Shown here one piece after another: positions 1 to 5,621 of a stretch of 8,734 bases of DNA. The position numbers and the translations under genes were made by a program. Position 1 is the first letter of the stretch. Every line of letters begins with the position of its first letter. The DNA is from Cytophagia bacterium (GTDB lineage Bacteria; Bacteroidota; Bacteroidia; Cytophagales; Cyclobacteriaceae), in the NCBI GenBank assembly GCA_013373005.1, contig JABXIP010000477.1, positions 1 to 8,734 on the forward strand, read 5' to 3'. The notes beneath the pieces were generated by a model. It was given only the letters and a program-made list of their open reading frames with translations, was not told the origin of the DNA and did no database searches.

Positions 1-363
1 AAAAACAGAGTTTCTAACAGACTGTGGAGCAAATTGCCCGGTTACAATCACTTCGTCCAGGTCGGTAATGGCTGGTTGAAGTCTATAGGTTTTAGAATTA
101 GCTTGGTATAGGGTATCAACCACAGGTTTGAAGTTGATGTGGGAAGTGGAAATGACTAAAGGGAAGCTGTAGTCGGGGATATTGATTACACCCTCTAAGC
201 TGCTGATATTTCGCCAAACCTTGTTTTCTCCCAATTGCTGAAAGGAAATAGTGAGGTAAGGAATACCTAATCCGTCTTCGTTACTCACAAACTTGAGCTG
301 CTGTGCCTGAAGCGAAGTAGTCAGGAGGGATATATATAAGATAAGGAGATTGGCCTTACGCAT
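1..363 (-). CDS. TonB-dependent receptor, N-terminal part (cut by window edge)
   Basis: Partial gene of 121 visible codons reading off the left edge; my own reverse-strand translation. Residues 1-19 form a signal peptide (MRK, hydrophobic stretch, then SLQA before QQ), so the product is exported. Residues about 20-100 look like a carboxypeptidase-regulatory-like beta domain, and residues 102-109 read LDEVIVTG, the typical entry into a TonB-receptor plug domain. The full protein would be an outer-membrane, TonB-energised importer; the substrate cannot be told from this part. An in-frame ATG five codons upstream (378) is possible, but the -7 element at 391-398 would leave only a few nucleotides of leader, so the ATG at 363 is preferred. 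No Shine-Dalgarno sequence is seen, as is usual in Bacteroidota. The family call is fairly sure; the subfamily is unknown. Confidence 0.8.
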   Translation of the reverse strand, partial: MRKANLLILYISLLTTSLQAQQLKFVSNEDGLGIPYLTISFQQLGENKVWRNISSLEGVINIPDYSFPLVISTSHINFKPVVDTLYQANSKTYRLQPAITDLDEVIVTGQFAPQSVRNSVF

Positions 364-390
364 ATTATTTAGATTCATTCTTAATAAGTG

Positions 391-398
391 CAAAGGTA
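391..398 (-). promoter_or_regulatory. Bacteroidota -7 promoter element for the TonB-dependent receptor
   Basis: The minus strand reads TACCTTTG, an exact match to TAnnTTTG. A weak -33 candidate (TTT) lies about 20 nt upstream. Transcription would start near 385, giving a leader of about 20 nt to the ATG at 363. Assigned from the consensus only. Confidence 0.5.
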
Positions 399-466
399 TA
401 TGCGGTAATCCGATCCTGAAATCGCTACTTCTAGTAAAAGGGACTCACTAGTTCTAGTAGGTCAGT

Positions 467-494
467 GTTCAAGGTTTAATGTTTAATGACCCCT
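467..494. repeat. Heptanucleotide-periodic tract T1
   Basis: Four successive 7-nt words in phase, including GTTTAAT twice in a row (474-487), followed by GACCCCT. It is a short member of the heptad-tract class also seen at 694-728, 3329-3398, 7954-8002 and 8038-8145. It is non-coding, since a 7-nt period is incompatible with codon structure. Confidence 0.55.
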
Positions 495-532
495 GCCTAT
501 TAGCACATTGCTTCTATTGTCTGACGAGGGTT

Positions 533-642
533 CGGCCTTCTGTCCTCCTTTGGAGGAGGTGCCCGCAGGGCGGAGGAGGATTTAGGCTTGATTACCTCTC
601 CGGCTTTCAGCCACCTCCCCTTCAGGGGAGGACAGAAGGCCG
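533..642. repeat. Palindromic GC-rich intergenic element containing the 47-bp repeat (copy 1)
   Basis: A 16-bp perfect inverted repeat bounds the element: CGGCCTTCTGTCCTCC at 533-548 and its complement at 627-642. Inside are small hairpins: CCTCC/GGAGG (544-556, loop TTT), GCCC/GGGC (561-571, loop GCA) and CCTCCCC/GGGGAGG (614-631, loop TTCA). The outer stem and the flanking small hairpins share bases, so they are alternative folds. The 533-579 segment recurs in inverted orientation at 7853-7899 with 44 of 47 identities. The region lies downstream of the response-regulator gene and could act as its terminator, but multi-copy use points to a dispersed intergenic repeat. Confidence 0.8.
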
Positions 643-693
643 CTACGTGCGATCTGTCTCCACGTCTAACAAATGCCGGTGTACGCTTCGGGC

Positions 694-728
694 AATAAAC
701 TTCGAACTTGAAACATTAAACATCAAAC
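694..728. repeat. Heptanucleotide-periodic tract T2
   Basis: Five consecutive 7-nt words, each ending in AAC (for example TTGAAAC, ATTAAAC, ATCAAAC), run in phase right up to the stop codon of the response-regulator gene at 728-730. Same class as T1, T3, T4 and T5. Confidence 0.6.
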
Positions 729-1345
729 TAAAGACTCACCCACCCCTGCTTCACAGCATAGACAATCAGCTCGGTGGGGGACTTGAGCCCAAGCTTTTTC
801 AGCACATTCTTTCTGTGAGAGTTGACGGTGTGAATGCTGACGTTCAACTCATCGGCAATTTTATCTGATGAATAGCCCTTGCCTACATAACGGATCACTT
901 GCATCTCACGATCGGAGAGCTCCATGGGGTTGGGAAGATCCTTGTGGGTAATGATGTCCAGTACTCTCTCGCAGTAGAATTTCCCACCTTCTGTTATGGC
1001 AGCGACTGCGGTCTTAATCTCATTATTAGAACATTGCTTTGTGAGAAAGCCTTCAACTCCTGAATTAATAAACTGTCTGATGATCAGAGGATCGTCATCT
1101 TCAGAAATTATCAGTGTCTTGAGTTTGGGGAGTTTGCTTTTAATTCGCTCAAGCGTATCGGGCTGAATGTTTTGCTGGCCCTTGTATTCCATTACCAGAA
1201 GGTCGGGGCTAAGCTTATAAACTTGTTCCTCCAGATTCTGCTCAGTGTTGAGCATATCAGCGCCATCCACCTTTTGGTGAAGCTCTAATAGCTTTTTTAC
1301 ACCCTCTCGGGTTAAGAATTGTGGATCGTAGATGGCGGCTGTCAA
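728..1345 (-). CDS. NarL/FixJ-type response regulator with atypical receiver
   Basis: A 205-residue protein. Residues 1-120 match a receiver fold and residues about 142-203 a LuxR-type helix-turn-helix (LSDREMQVIRYVGKGYS start, then the IHTVNSHRKNVLKKLG recognition helix). At the phospho-acceptor position the usual Asp is Glu53 (LLVMEYKG; codon GAA at 1189-1187). Only one acidic residue (Asp7) stands where two are usual. Ser81 and Lys103 keep the other conserved positions. This suggests a receiver that is not phosphorylated or is locked in an active-like state. The start is TTG at 1345: the frame is closed by a stop 18 nt to 15 nt upstream with no ATG between, and the next ATG (codon 31) would delete the first strand of the receiver. 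No histidine kinase gene is adjacent, so it is an orphan in this window. A -7 element lies 34 nt upstream of the start. Family call sure; targets unknown. Confidence 0.9.
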   Translation of the reverse strand: MTAAIYDPQFLTREGVKKLLELHQKVDGADMLNTEQNLEEQVYKLSPDLLVMEYKGQQNIQPDTLERIKSKLPKLKTLIISEDDDPLIIRQFINSGVEGFLTKQCSNNEIKTAVAAITEGGKFYCERVLDIITHKDLPNPMELSDREMQVIRYVGKGYSSDKIADELNVSIHTVNSHRKNVLKKLGLKSPTELIVYAVKQGWVSL

Positions 1346-1378
1346 CTCAGTTCTTATTTAGACTGATTAAAAACAGTG

Positions 1379-1386
1379 CAAAAGTA
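1379..1386 (-). promoter_or_regulatory. Bacteroidota -7 promoter element for the response regulator
   Basis: The minus strand reads TACTTTTG, an exact match to TAnnTTTG, 34 nt before the TTG start. No convincing -33 TTG is seen at the right distance. The position supports the TTG start by giving a leader of about 27 nt. Confidence 0.45.
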
Positions 1387-1470
1387 ATTGATAAAATGGA
1401 AGCTGAGGAGCTTTTCTAGAATTTGTTTGAAGAGTTTTGAATGATTAGGTGGATCGCGTAGAGAGATGTC

Positions 1471-1673
1471 GCTTCTACGAAGCTTGGTTTGTTTGTGTCT
1501 GTGAGGCTATGACATTTCGCCCTTATAGGGCTGTGCTTGCGTAAAACCTCATTAGCTTTGGTCATTTGTTACAGAACCTGATTTCTATCCTGATTTGGAG
1601 CACGATTGCAGGCTCCAGAGGAGCCAAATGCTATAATAGTTGGCTGTCTCTTTTTCCTGAGCTCCTTAGGAGC
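1471..1673. repeat. Array of small hairpins with about 48-nt spacing
   Basis: Fills most of the 345-nt gene-free stretch 1346-1690. Four perfect hairpins, each with a 5-6 bp stem and a 3-nt loop, occur at 1471-1483 (GCTTC/GAAGC), 1519-1531 (GCCCT/AGGGC), 1611-1625 (GGCTCC/GGAGCC) and 1661-1673 (GCTCC/GGAGC). Start-to-start spacings are 48, 92 and 50 nt, so the 92 fits two units with a decayed one between (around 1565-1595). Stem sequences differ while stem pairing is kept. No coding sequence is supported here. It resembles dispersed hairpin-unit repeats I associate with Bacteroidota genomes; its function is unknown. Confidence 0.55.
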
Positions 1674-1690
1674 GACATGACAGAGCAAGC

Positions 1691-2251
1691 CTATCGATGA
1701 ATAATAATCTCCTGAACATCTGATGAAACGGGGATGGCTTTTACAGCCAAATCATCGGTTTGCATAAGAATGTAATCTGCGTTTTTGCCAATTAGTTTTC
1801 CTTTAAGAACTCTTTGGTCCGACTCAAAAACAACTTCAATTTCTTTCGGAGATTTCTGAAAGCGCCTGAACATTTTATCTCCATAGAGATCTGAGGCGAC
1901 ACCTAGATAGGCTAGAAGAGCAAAAGTGAAAATGACAGGTCTGTATTTGTTGAGAGTCTTATCAGACATTCCCAGGTTGAACCAATGGTAAAATTTGGGC
2001 CATCTTTTTTTCATAGCCTTGTCCACCCTGAATAGCAGAAGAACAAAGATAAAACTAGCTACAGCAAATAGAATCAACTCCAGATTTTTGACGGGTGCCA
2101 ATAGAAAGTCGAGAATATCGGCATACTCGAAAATATTGATAGCGAAGTGGCTGTAATACTTATAGTCGAACATCATACCGATTACCACAATGGTGAGGTA
2201 ACCGAGGGTGATATAGGCCTGGCTATCAAGAAATGGTTTTTTGTCGCTCAT
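1691..2251 (-). CDS. Three-helix membrane protein of unknown function
   Basis: I do not recognise a named family. The 186 residues show three hydrophobic helices at about 12-28, 57-74 and 105-120, joined by an aromatic-rich first loop (DYKYYSHFAINIFEYAD) and a strongly basic second loop (residues 75-104, with KAMKKRW). By the positive-inside rule the N-terminus and the basic loop are cytoplasmic, so the last about 65 residues would face the periplasm. That tail alternates hydrophobic and polar residues in short strands (EIEVVFES, VLKGKLIG, YILMQTDD, AVKAIPV) and may be a small beta-barrel-like domain. The start ATG at 2251 has no Shine-Dalgarno sequence; a one-mismatch -7 element (TATCTTCG on the minus strand) sits at 2266-2259. 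The gene stands alone between two repeat-filled intergenic regions. Confidence 0.8.
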   Translation of the reverse strand: MSDKKPFLDSQAYITLGYLTIVVIGMMFDYKYYSHFAINIFEYADILDFLLAPVKNLELILFAVASFIFVLLLFRVDKAMKKRWPKFYHWFNLGMSDKTLNKYRPVIFTFALLAYLGVASDLYGDKMFRRFQKSPKEIEVVFESDQRVLKGKLIGKNADYILMQTDDLAVKAIPVSSDVQEIIIHR

Positions 2252-2296
2252 GCAGGTTCGAAGATAAGGAAAGTGGTTTTAACAAGTCTAATTTAG

Positions 2297-2388
2297 AACG
2301 TCATTCTGAGCGCAGCGAAGAATCTTAGCCACTGTTGTGATGCACTACTTACGCTGTTTTATAAGATGCTTCGTTCCTCAGCATGACG
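2297..2388. repeat. REP-like imperfect inverted pair (CGTCATTC family)
   Basis: The left arm 2299-2326 begins CGTCATTCTGAG and ends GCGAAGAATCTT. The right arm 2363-2388 is an imperfect reverse complement ending GCATGACG. The arms differ by a 2-nt gap and a few substitutions, with about 36 nt between. Non-coding; same family as 3573-3615 and 3761-3803. Confidence 0.65.
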
Positions 2389-2470
2389 GTGACCGAGGTT
2401 GCTCTGGTGCGTGTCATCAGATGGATATTCTGGATGAGGACTTTCTGTGATTAACTAATTGATATTAGAA

Positions 2471-2602
2471 CGTCATTCCGGAAAATCTTTTGGCAACTTA
2501 ACTAAGCCAAAAGATTTGTCCGGAATCTCACTAACTCAAACCCTGAGATTCCGGATGTTTTTCTTTGCTCCAAAATGTGCAAAGAAAAATTCCGGAATGA
2601 CG
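2471..2602. repeat. Four-stem cloverleaf-forming palindromic element
   Basis: Four perfect stems nest into a cloverleaf with almost no unpaired junction bases. The outer stem is 2471-2483 with 2590-2602 (13 bp, starting CGTCATTCCGGA). Arm 1 is 2484-2494 with 2506-2516 (11 bp, loop 11 nt). Arm 2 is 2519-2530 with 2544-2555 (12 bp, loop 13 nt). Arm 3 is 2558-2568 with 2579-2589 (11 bp, loop 10 nt). Arm 1 can gain a twelfth pair (2483-2517) at the expense of the outer stem. Stems are perfectly paired, which implies recent formation or strong selection. The element sits 32 nt upstream of the dehydrogenase start. Stem lengths exclude a tRNA. It may be a mobile structured element or a regulatory RNA leader; the sequence alone does not decide. 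Confidence 0.85.
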
Positions 2603-2634
2603 AACCATCTTCCCTCACATTTCATTTACTACAC

Positions 2635-3324
2635 ATGGAATTGAATGGAAAACTCGCAATAGTAACCGGAGTCAGCAAAGGCATCGGTTTAGAAACAGTA
2701 AAAGTATTATTAGACGCAGGCATGGTAGTAGCCGGTTGGGGTCGTACCGATAACAGCATCGACCACGAAAACTATCACTTCTTCAAAACGGATGTGGCTG
2801 ACTGGGACAATGTGCAGGCTTCGTTCAAAGCCACCAAAGATAAACTTGGTAAAGCCTCTGTATTGATCAATAATGCTGGTTTTGGTGTTCAGGGACTCAT
2901 CCATGAAATGGATGTGGAGGATTGGAAATCCATGTTCGATGTGAATGTGCACGGACTCTTCTACTGCATTAAAGTAGCGGCTCCTGATATGATTGATATG
3001 GAAGAAGGTCATATCGTTAACATCTCATCCATTGCCGGAACTAATGGCGTGAAAACTATGAGTGGCTATGTGGGTACTAAGCATGCGGTTACGGGTATCG
3101 GTCATTCTATCTTTTTAGAGCTAAGAGACCATGGTATTAAGGTGACCACCATCTATCCGGGAAGCACCAACACCAACTTCTTCGATGATATGGAATTTGC
3201 CACTGCCAATCCGAATATGATGCGTCCGCAAGACATTGCCCAGACTATTCTAGGTTCGTTGCAAACCCATCCGAACTACCATGTGGTAGATGTGGAGGTA
3301 AGGCCGTTGAAGCCGAAGGGGTAG
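2635..3324 (+). CDS. Short-chain dehydrogenase/reductase (classical SDR)
   Basis: A 229-residue cytoplasmic NAD(P)-dependent oxidoreductase. It has the cofactor motif TGVSKGIG at residues 11-18, NNAG at 79-82, and the catalytic tetrad Asn104, Ser132, Tyr145 and Lys149 (YVGTK, with the usual 13-residue Ser-Tyr spacing). Arg37 and Thr38 at the end of the second strand favour NADP(H). PGSTNT at 175-180 is the usual post-catalytic segment. Length is normal for the family. The ATG at 2635 is chosen because MELNGKLAIVTG is the standard SDR N-terminus; an in-frame ATG at 2575 lies inside the cloverleaf arm and would add 20 unrelated residues. The substrate is unknown; it resembles 3-oxoacyl reductase and related SDRs only in a general way. 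Stands alone on the plus strand. Confidence 0.9.
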   Translation: MELNGKLAIVTGVSKGIGLETVKVLLDAGMVVAGWGRTDNSIDHENYHFFKTDVADWDNVQASFKATKDKLGKASVLINNAGFGVQGLIHEMDVEDWKSMFDVNVHGLFYCIKVAAPDMIDMEEGHIVNISSIAGTNGVKTMSGYVGTKHAVTGIGHSIFLELRDHGIKVTTIYPGSTNTNFFDDMEFATANPNMMRPQDIAQTILGSLQTHPNYHVVDVEVRPLKPKG

Positions 3325-3328
3325 ATAA

Positions 3329-3398
3329 GCTTGAAGCGAGAAGCAGGAGGCTGGAAGCCAAATTTCAGATTTCAGACGTCAGATTTTAGACTCTGATC
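3329..3398. repeat. Heptanucleotide-periodic tract T3
   Basis: Ten consecutive 7-nt words in exact phase starting 4 nt after the dehydrogenase stop codon. The first four are of GCTGGAA type (GAAGC repeated every 7 nt); the next ones are of TTCAGAT type. After a 14-nt gap comes a block (3413-3433) that also follows the inverted tract T5. Words vary but the period does not slip once. Non-coding. Confidence 0.75.
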
Positions 3399-3411
3399 TC
3401 AATTGGGTTAG

Positions 3412-3434
3412 CACCCCTTTAGTGGCTGGGGGTG
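3412..3434 (+). terminator. Possible terminator hairpin of the dehydrogenase gene
   Basis: CACCCC (3412-3417) pairs with GGGGTG (3429-3434), an 11-nt loop, followed by only three T. It is about 90 nt after the stop codon. The weak T-run, and a related sequence at 7996-8016 in a heptad element, mean it may be repeat sequence rather than a dedicated terminator. Confidence 0.3.
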
Positions 3435-3456
3435 TTTGAGTTGGGAGTAAGAAATG

Positions 3457-3520
3457 CCCATCTTTCTGTCTGACCTTCAGTGCTGACGGAAAGTCCCATC
3501 AGTACCGCAGGTCAGATGGG
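3457..3520. repeat. Interrupted inverted repeat
   Basis: AGGTCAGATGGG (3509-3520) is complementary to CCCAT (3457-3461) plus CTGACCT (3470-3476), with 8 extra bases between the two left segments. The decamer GGAAAGTCCC occurs in the loop (3488-3497) and again at 3551-3560. Function unknown. Confidence 0.4.
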
Positions 3521-3572
3521 TACTTCAAGACTAAGTTGCAGATGTAAACTGGAAAGTCCCTCTAATTATTAG

Positions 3573-3803
3573 GAAATTCTTCGCTCCACTGTGTTTCGCT
3601 CTAGATGACGAAACGTTGATTTTAGTGTCTCGCTAAGTTCAGAGTAACTGTAGCAATGTTGAATCTGGCAGAAACATTCCCCCTTTTTCGAAAAGGGGGC
3701 AGGGGGATTAGAGTTTGATGTCCAAGCTACTTTTAGCGTCTCACTAAGACCATGACAAAGGAGATTCTTCGCTTCTCTTCGTTTCGCTCTGAATGACGGA
3801 ACG
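3573..3803. repeat. Composite palindromic repeat cluster (CGTCATTC family)
   Basis: Fills the second half of the 550-nt gene-free stretch 3325-3874. Two related units in the same orientation (3573-3615 and 3761-3803) run from ATTCTTCGCT to TGACG(G/A)AACG; read on the minus strand they match the CGTCATTC...GCGAAGAATCT pattern at 2299-2326. Between them are two 15-nt near-palindromes (3622-3636 and 3733-3747, TTAG(T/C)G...CTAA) placed symmetrically around a perfect hairpin at 3679-3699 (9-bp stem CCCCCTTTT/AAAAGGGGG, loop TCG). A minus-strand reading frame across this cluster is an artefact of the repeats. Confidence 0.7.
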
Positions 3804-3874
3804 CTAAACGAGAACAGAAGCTTATTCCCACTGTCCAGCACAGATCGGGATTGAGTTTTTTCTAACTTTCCTGA

Positions 3875-5398
3875 ATGAAGAATTCTTTCCTCTTACTTGC
3901 TTTGTTCTTATGCATGGGCTGTTCAAGCCAGAATCTCGATACCATCAAAGTTACAGGTGGGGAGATTTCTGGCAGACAAACCGCTGATGGCGCTGTCCAT
4001 ATTTACCAGGGAATCCCATTTGCTGCCCCTCCGGTGGGTGATTTGCGTTGGAAGTCTCCGCAGCCTGTCATGCCTTGGGAGGGTGTTATGGAATGCACGG
4101 ATTTCGGGCCGAGCCCAATGCAGGGAGAGCCGCTACCCTTCAGCATGTGGAGCAAGGAATACCTGATCAGAGATGAACCGATTTCAGAAGATTGTCTGTA
4201 CCTCAATGTCTGGACTGGTGCCCAATCTCCTTCCGAAAAGCGACCAGTTGTGGTATGGATTTACGGTGGAGGCTTTAACAGTGGTGGTTCTAATGTGCCT
4301 ATTTATGATGGTGAAGCCTTTGCTCGCAAGGGAGTGGTGTTTGTCAGCATCAATTATAGAGTGAACATTTTTGGCTTTCTGGCGCATCCAGAGCTGACGG
4401 CAGAATCGGAGCACAATGCTTCAGGTAATTATGGTATTCAGGATCAGATTGCCGGACTTCAATGGGTGAAGGAAAATATTGCCGCCTTTGGTGGCGACCC
4501 GGCCAATGTCACCATCGCGGGTCAGTCGGCTGGATCTATGAGCGTGAACACTTTGGTGGCCTCTCCTTTGGCGGAAGGCTTGTTTAACAAAGCCATTGCA
4601 GAAAGTGGAGCACTTTTCACTGGTGGTTCACAAACTTTAGCCCAAGCTGAGCAAAATGGAGTGCAAGCGGTGAGCCAGTTCAATGCGGCCTCTATTGCTG
4701 AGCTCAGGGCATTGAGCACCGAAGAGATTTTTAAAGCCAGGGTGAATGCGCGCCCTATAGTGGATGGCTACGTGTTGCCCAAGGACATCAAAGACATCTT
4801 TGCTGCAAATGAGCAAAACCGGGTCGATCTACTCACCGGATGGAATGAAGATGAAGGTTTTACCCTCGGTGGCATTCAAAAGGCGGAAGCTTATCAACAG
4901 CAGGTGAGGAACCAGTATGGAGACCGGTCCGATGAGTACCTGAAATACTATCCCGGTAGCACTGATGAGGAGGCTGAAAAATCTCAGTATGATTTGGGGC
5001 GCGATCAAATTTTCGGAGTGCAGAATTACACCTGGGCGAAGATTCAGGCGCAAGCCGGAACTCAGGTCTATGTATACAACTTTACCCGTGATGTGCCGGG
5101 CGAAGGAGAATATGCCAATTACGGAGCCTTCCATACCGGTGAAGTGCCTTATGCCTATGGCAATCTCAAGTTTGTAAACCGACCTTGGGAGCCAACCGAC
5201 CATGATTTATCAGATGCCATGGCAGACTACTGGACCAACTTTATCAAAACCGGCAACCCCAATGGCTCAGGCTTACCGCAATGGCCGAAATTCAGCTCCA
5301 ATCAGAAACAAATCATCTTCCTGGGTAAGCAAATTACCTCCGGCCCAACGCCTGATGCGGATAGGTTAGAGTTTTTGTATGGGGTGTTGACCAAGTAA
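3875..5398 (+). CDS. Type-B carboxylesterase lipoprotein
   Basis: A 507-residue alpha/beta-hydrolase of the carboxylesterase/cholinesterase family, hydrolysing carboxylic esters. The N-terminus is a lipoprotein-type signal (hydrophobic run, then C-M-G-Cys16-SSQ; the lipobox -3 residue is Cys rather than Leu), so a membrane-anchored extracytoplasmic enzyme is likely. Visible family marks: QGIPFAAPPVG (45-55), the signature EDCLYLNVW (105-113), oxyanion-hole GGGF (131-134), nucleophile elbow GQSAG with Ser218, acid Glu327 in DEG, and His420 in GAFHTGEVPYAYG. The triad Ser218-Glu327-His420 is complete and length is normal, so it should be active. Cys74 and Cys107 are placed for the family's conserved disulfide. 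The natural substrate is unknown. It converges with the M61 gene downstream (221 nt apart). No clear promoter is seen: a near -7 match (3863-3870) lies too close to the ATG. Confidence 0.93.
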   Translation: MKNSFLLLALFLCMGCSSQNLDTIKVTGGEISGRQTADGAVHIYQGIPFAAPPVGDLRWKSPQPVMPWEGVMECTDFGPSPMQGEPLPFSMWSKEYLIRDEPISEDCLYLNVWTGAQSPSEKRPVVVWIYGGGFNSGGSNVPIYDGEAFARKGVVFVSINYRVNIFGFLAHPELTAESEHNASGNYGIQDQIAGLQWVKENIAAFGGDPANVTIAGQSAGSMSVNTLVASPLAEGLFNKAIAESGALFTGGSQTLAQAEQNGVQAVSQFNAASIAELRALSTEEIFKARVNARPIVDGYVLPKDIKDIFAANEQNRVDLLTGWNEDEGFTLGGIQKAEAYQQQVRNQYGDRSDEYLKYYPGSTDEEAEKSQYDLGRDQIFGVQNYTWAKIQAQAGTQVYVYNFTRDVPGEGEYANYGAFHTGEVPYAYGNLKFVNRPWEPTDHDLSDAMADYWTNFIKTGNPNGSGLPQWPKFSSNQKQIIFLGKQITSGPTPDADRLEFLYGVLTK

Positions 5399-5590
5399 TT
5401 TAACGTGAGTAGTTCGATGTAAGAAAAGAACATCATGCCGGAAAAATAGGCCTAATTTGATCTTTTGCCACTTCCTTACTTCAAACTCAGGTTAATTTGA
5501 GTAACTCAGGGCTAGTCTAATGTCTCTCTAAGACCCGGGTGGGTTTAATAGGGATGCAAACTTTGGTAACAAACACATTGCCTACCATTA

Positions 5591-5621
5591 CTGAAGTAAA
5601 ATGCTTCAGATGCATTTACTT
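5591..5621. terminator. Possible bidirectional terminator between convergent genes
   Basis: AAGTAAAATGC (5594-5604) pairs with GCATTTACTT (5612-5621) with one bulged A and a 7-nt loop. It lies between the esterase and the M61 gene and overlaps the latter's stop codon (5620-5622). An alternative stem CTGAAG/CTTCAG (5591-5609) competes. There is no strong T-run, so the call is tentative. Confidence 0.3.

Noticed and set aside
479..868. Plus-strand ORF of 129 codons
   Set aside because: It crosses the palindromic GC-rich repeat and the antisense of the response-regulator 3' end; composition follows the repeats and no family is recognisable.
1471..1673. CRISPR array
   Set aside because: Units share hairpin geometry but not sequence, and stems are only 5-6 bp; there are no identical repeats or cas genes.
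2471..2602. tRNA gene
   Set aside because: The cloverleaf shape invites it, but stems are 11-13 bp, total length is 132 nt, and there is no anticodon arm, T-loop motif or CCA end.
2575..2634. Upstream in-frame ATG extension of the dehydrogenase
   Set aside because: The extra 20 residues come from cloverleaf arm 3 and the outer stem; SDR homology starts at MELNGKLAIVTG, position 2635.
2459..2644. Plus-strand ORF of 61 codons over the cloverleaf
   Set aside because: Its sequence is the cloverleaf itself, and it runs into the true dehydrogenase start in another frame.
3569..3841. Minus-strand ORF of 90 codons
   Set aside because: Translated repeat DNA (text such as SFRAKRREAKNLL is a known look of these repeats); no protein family signal.
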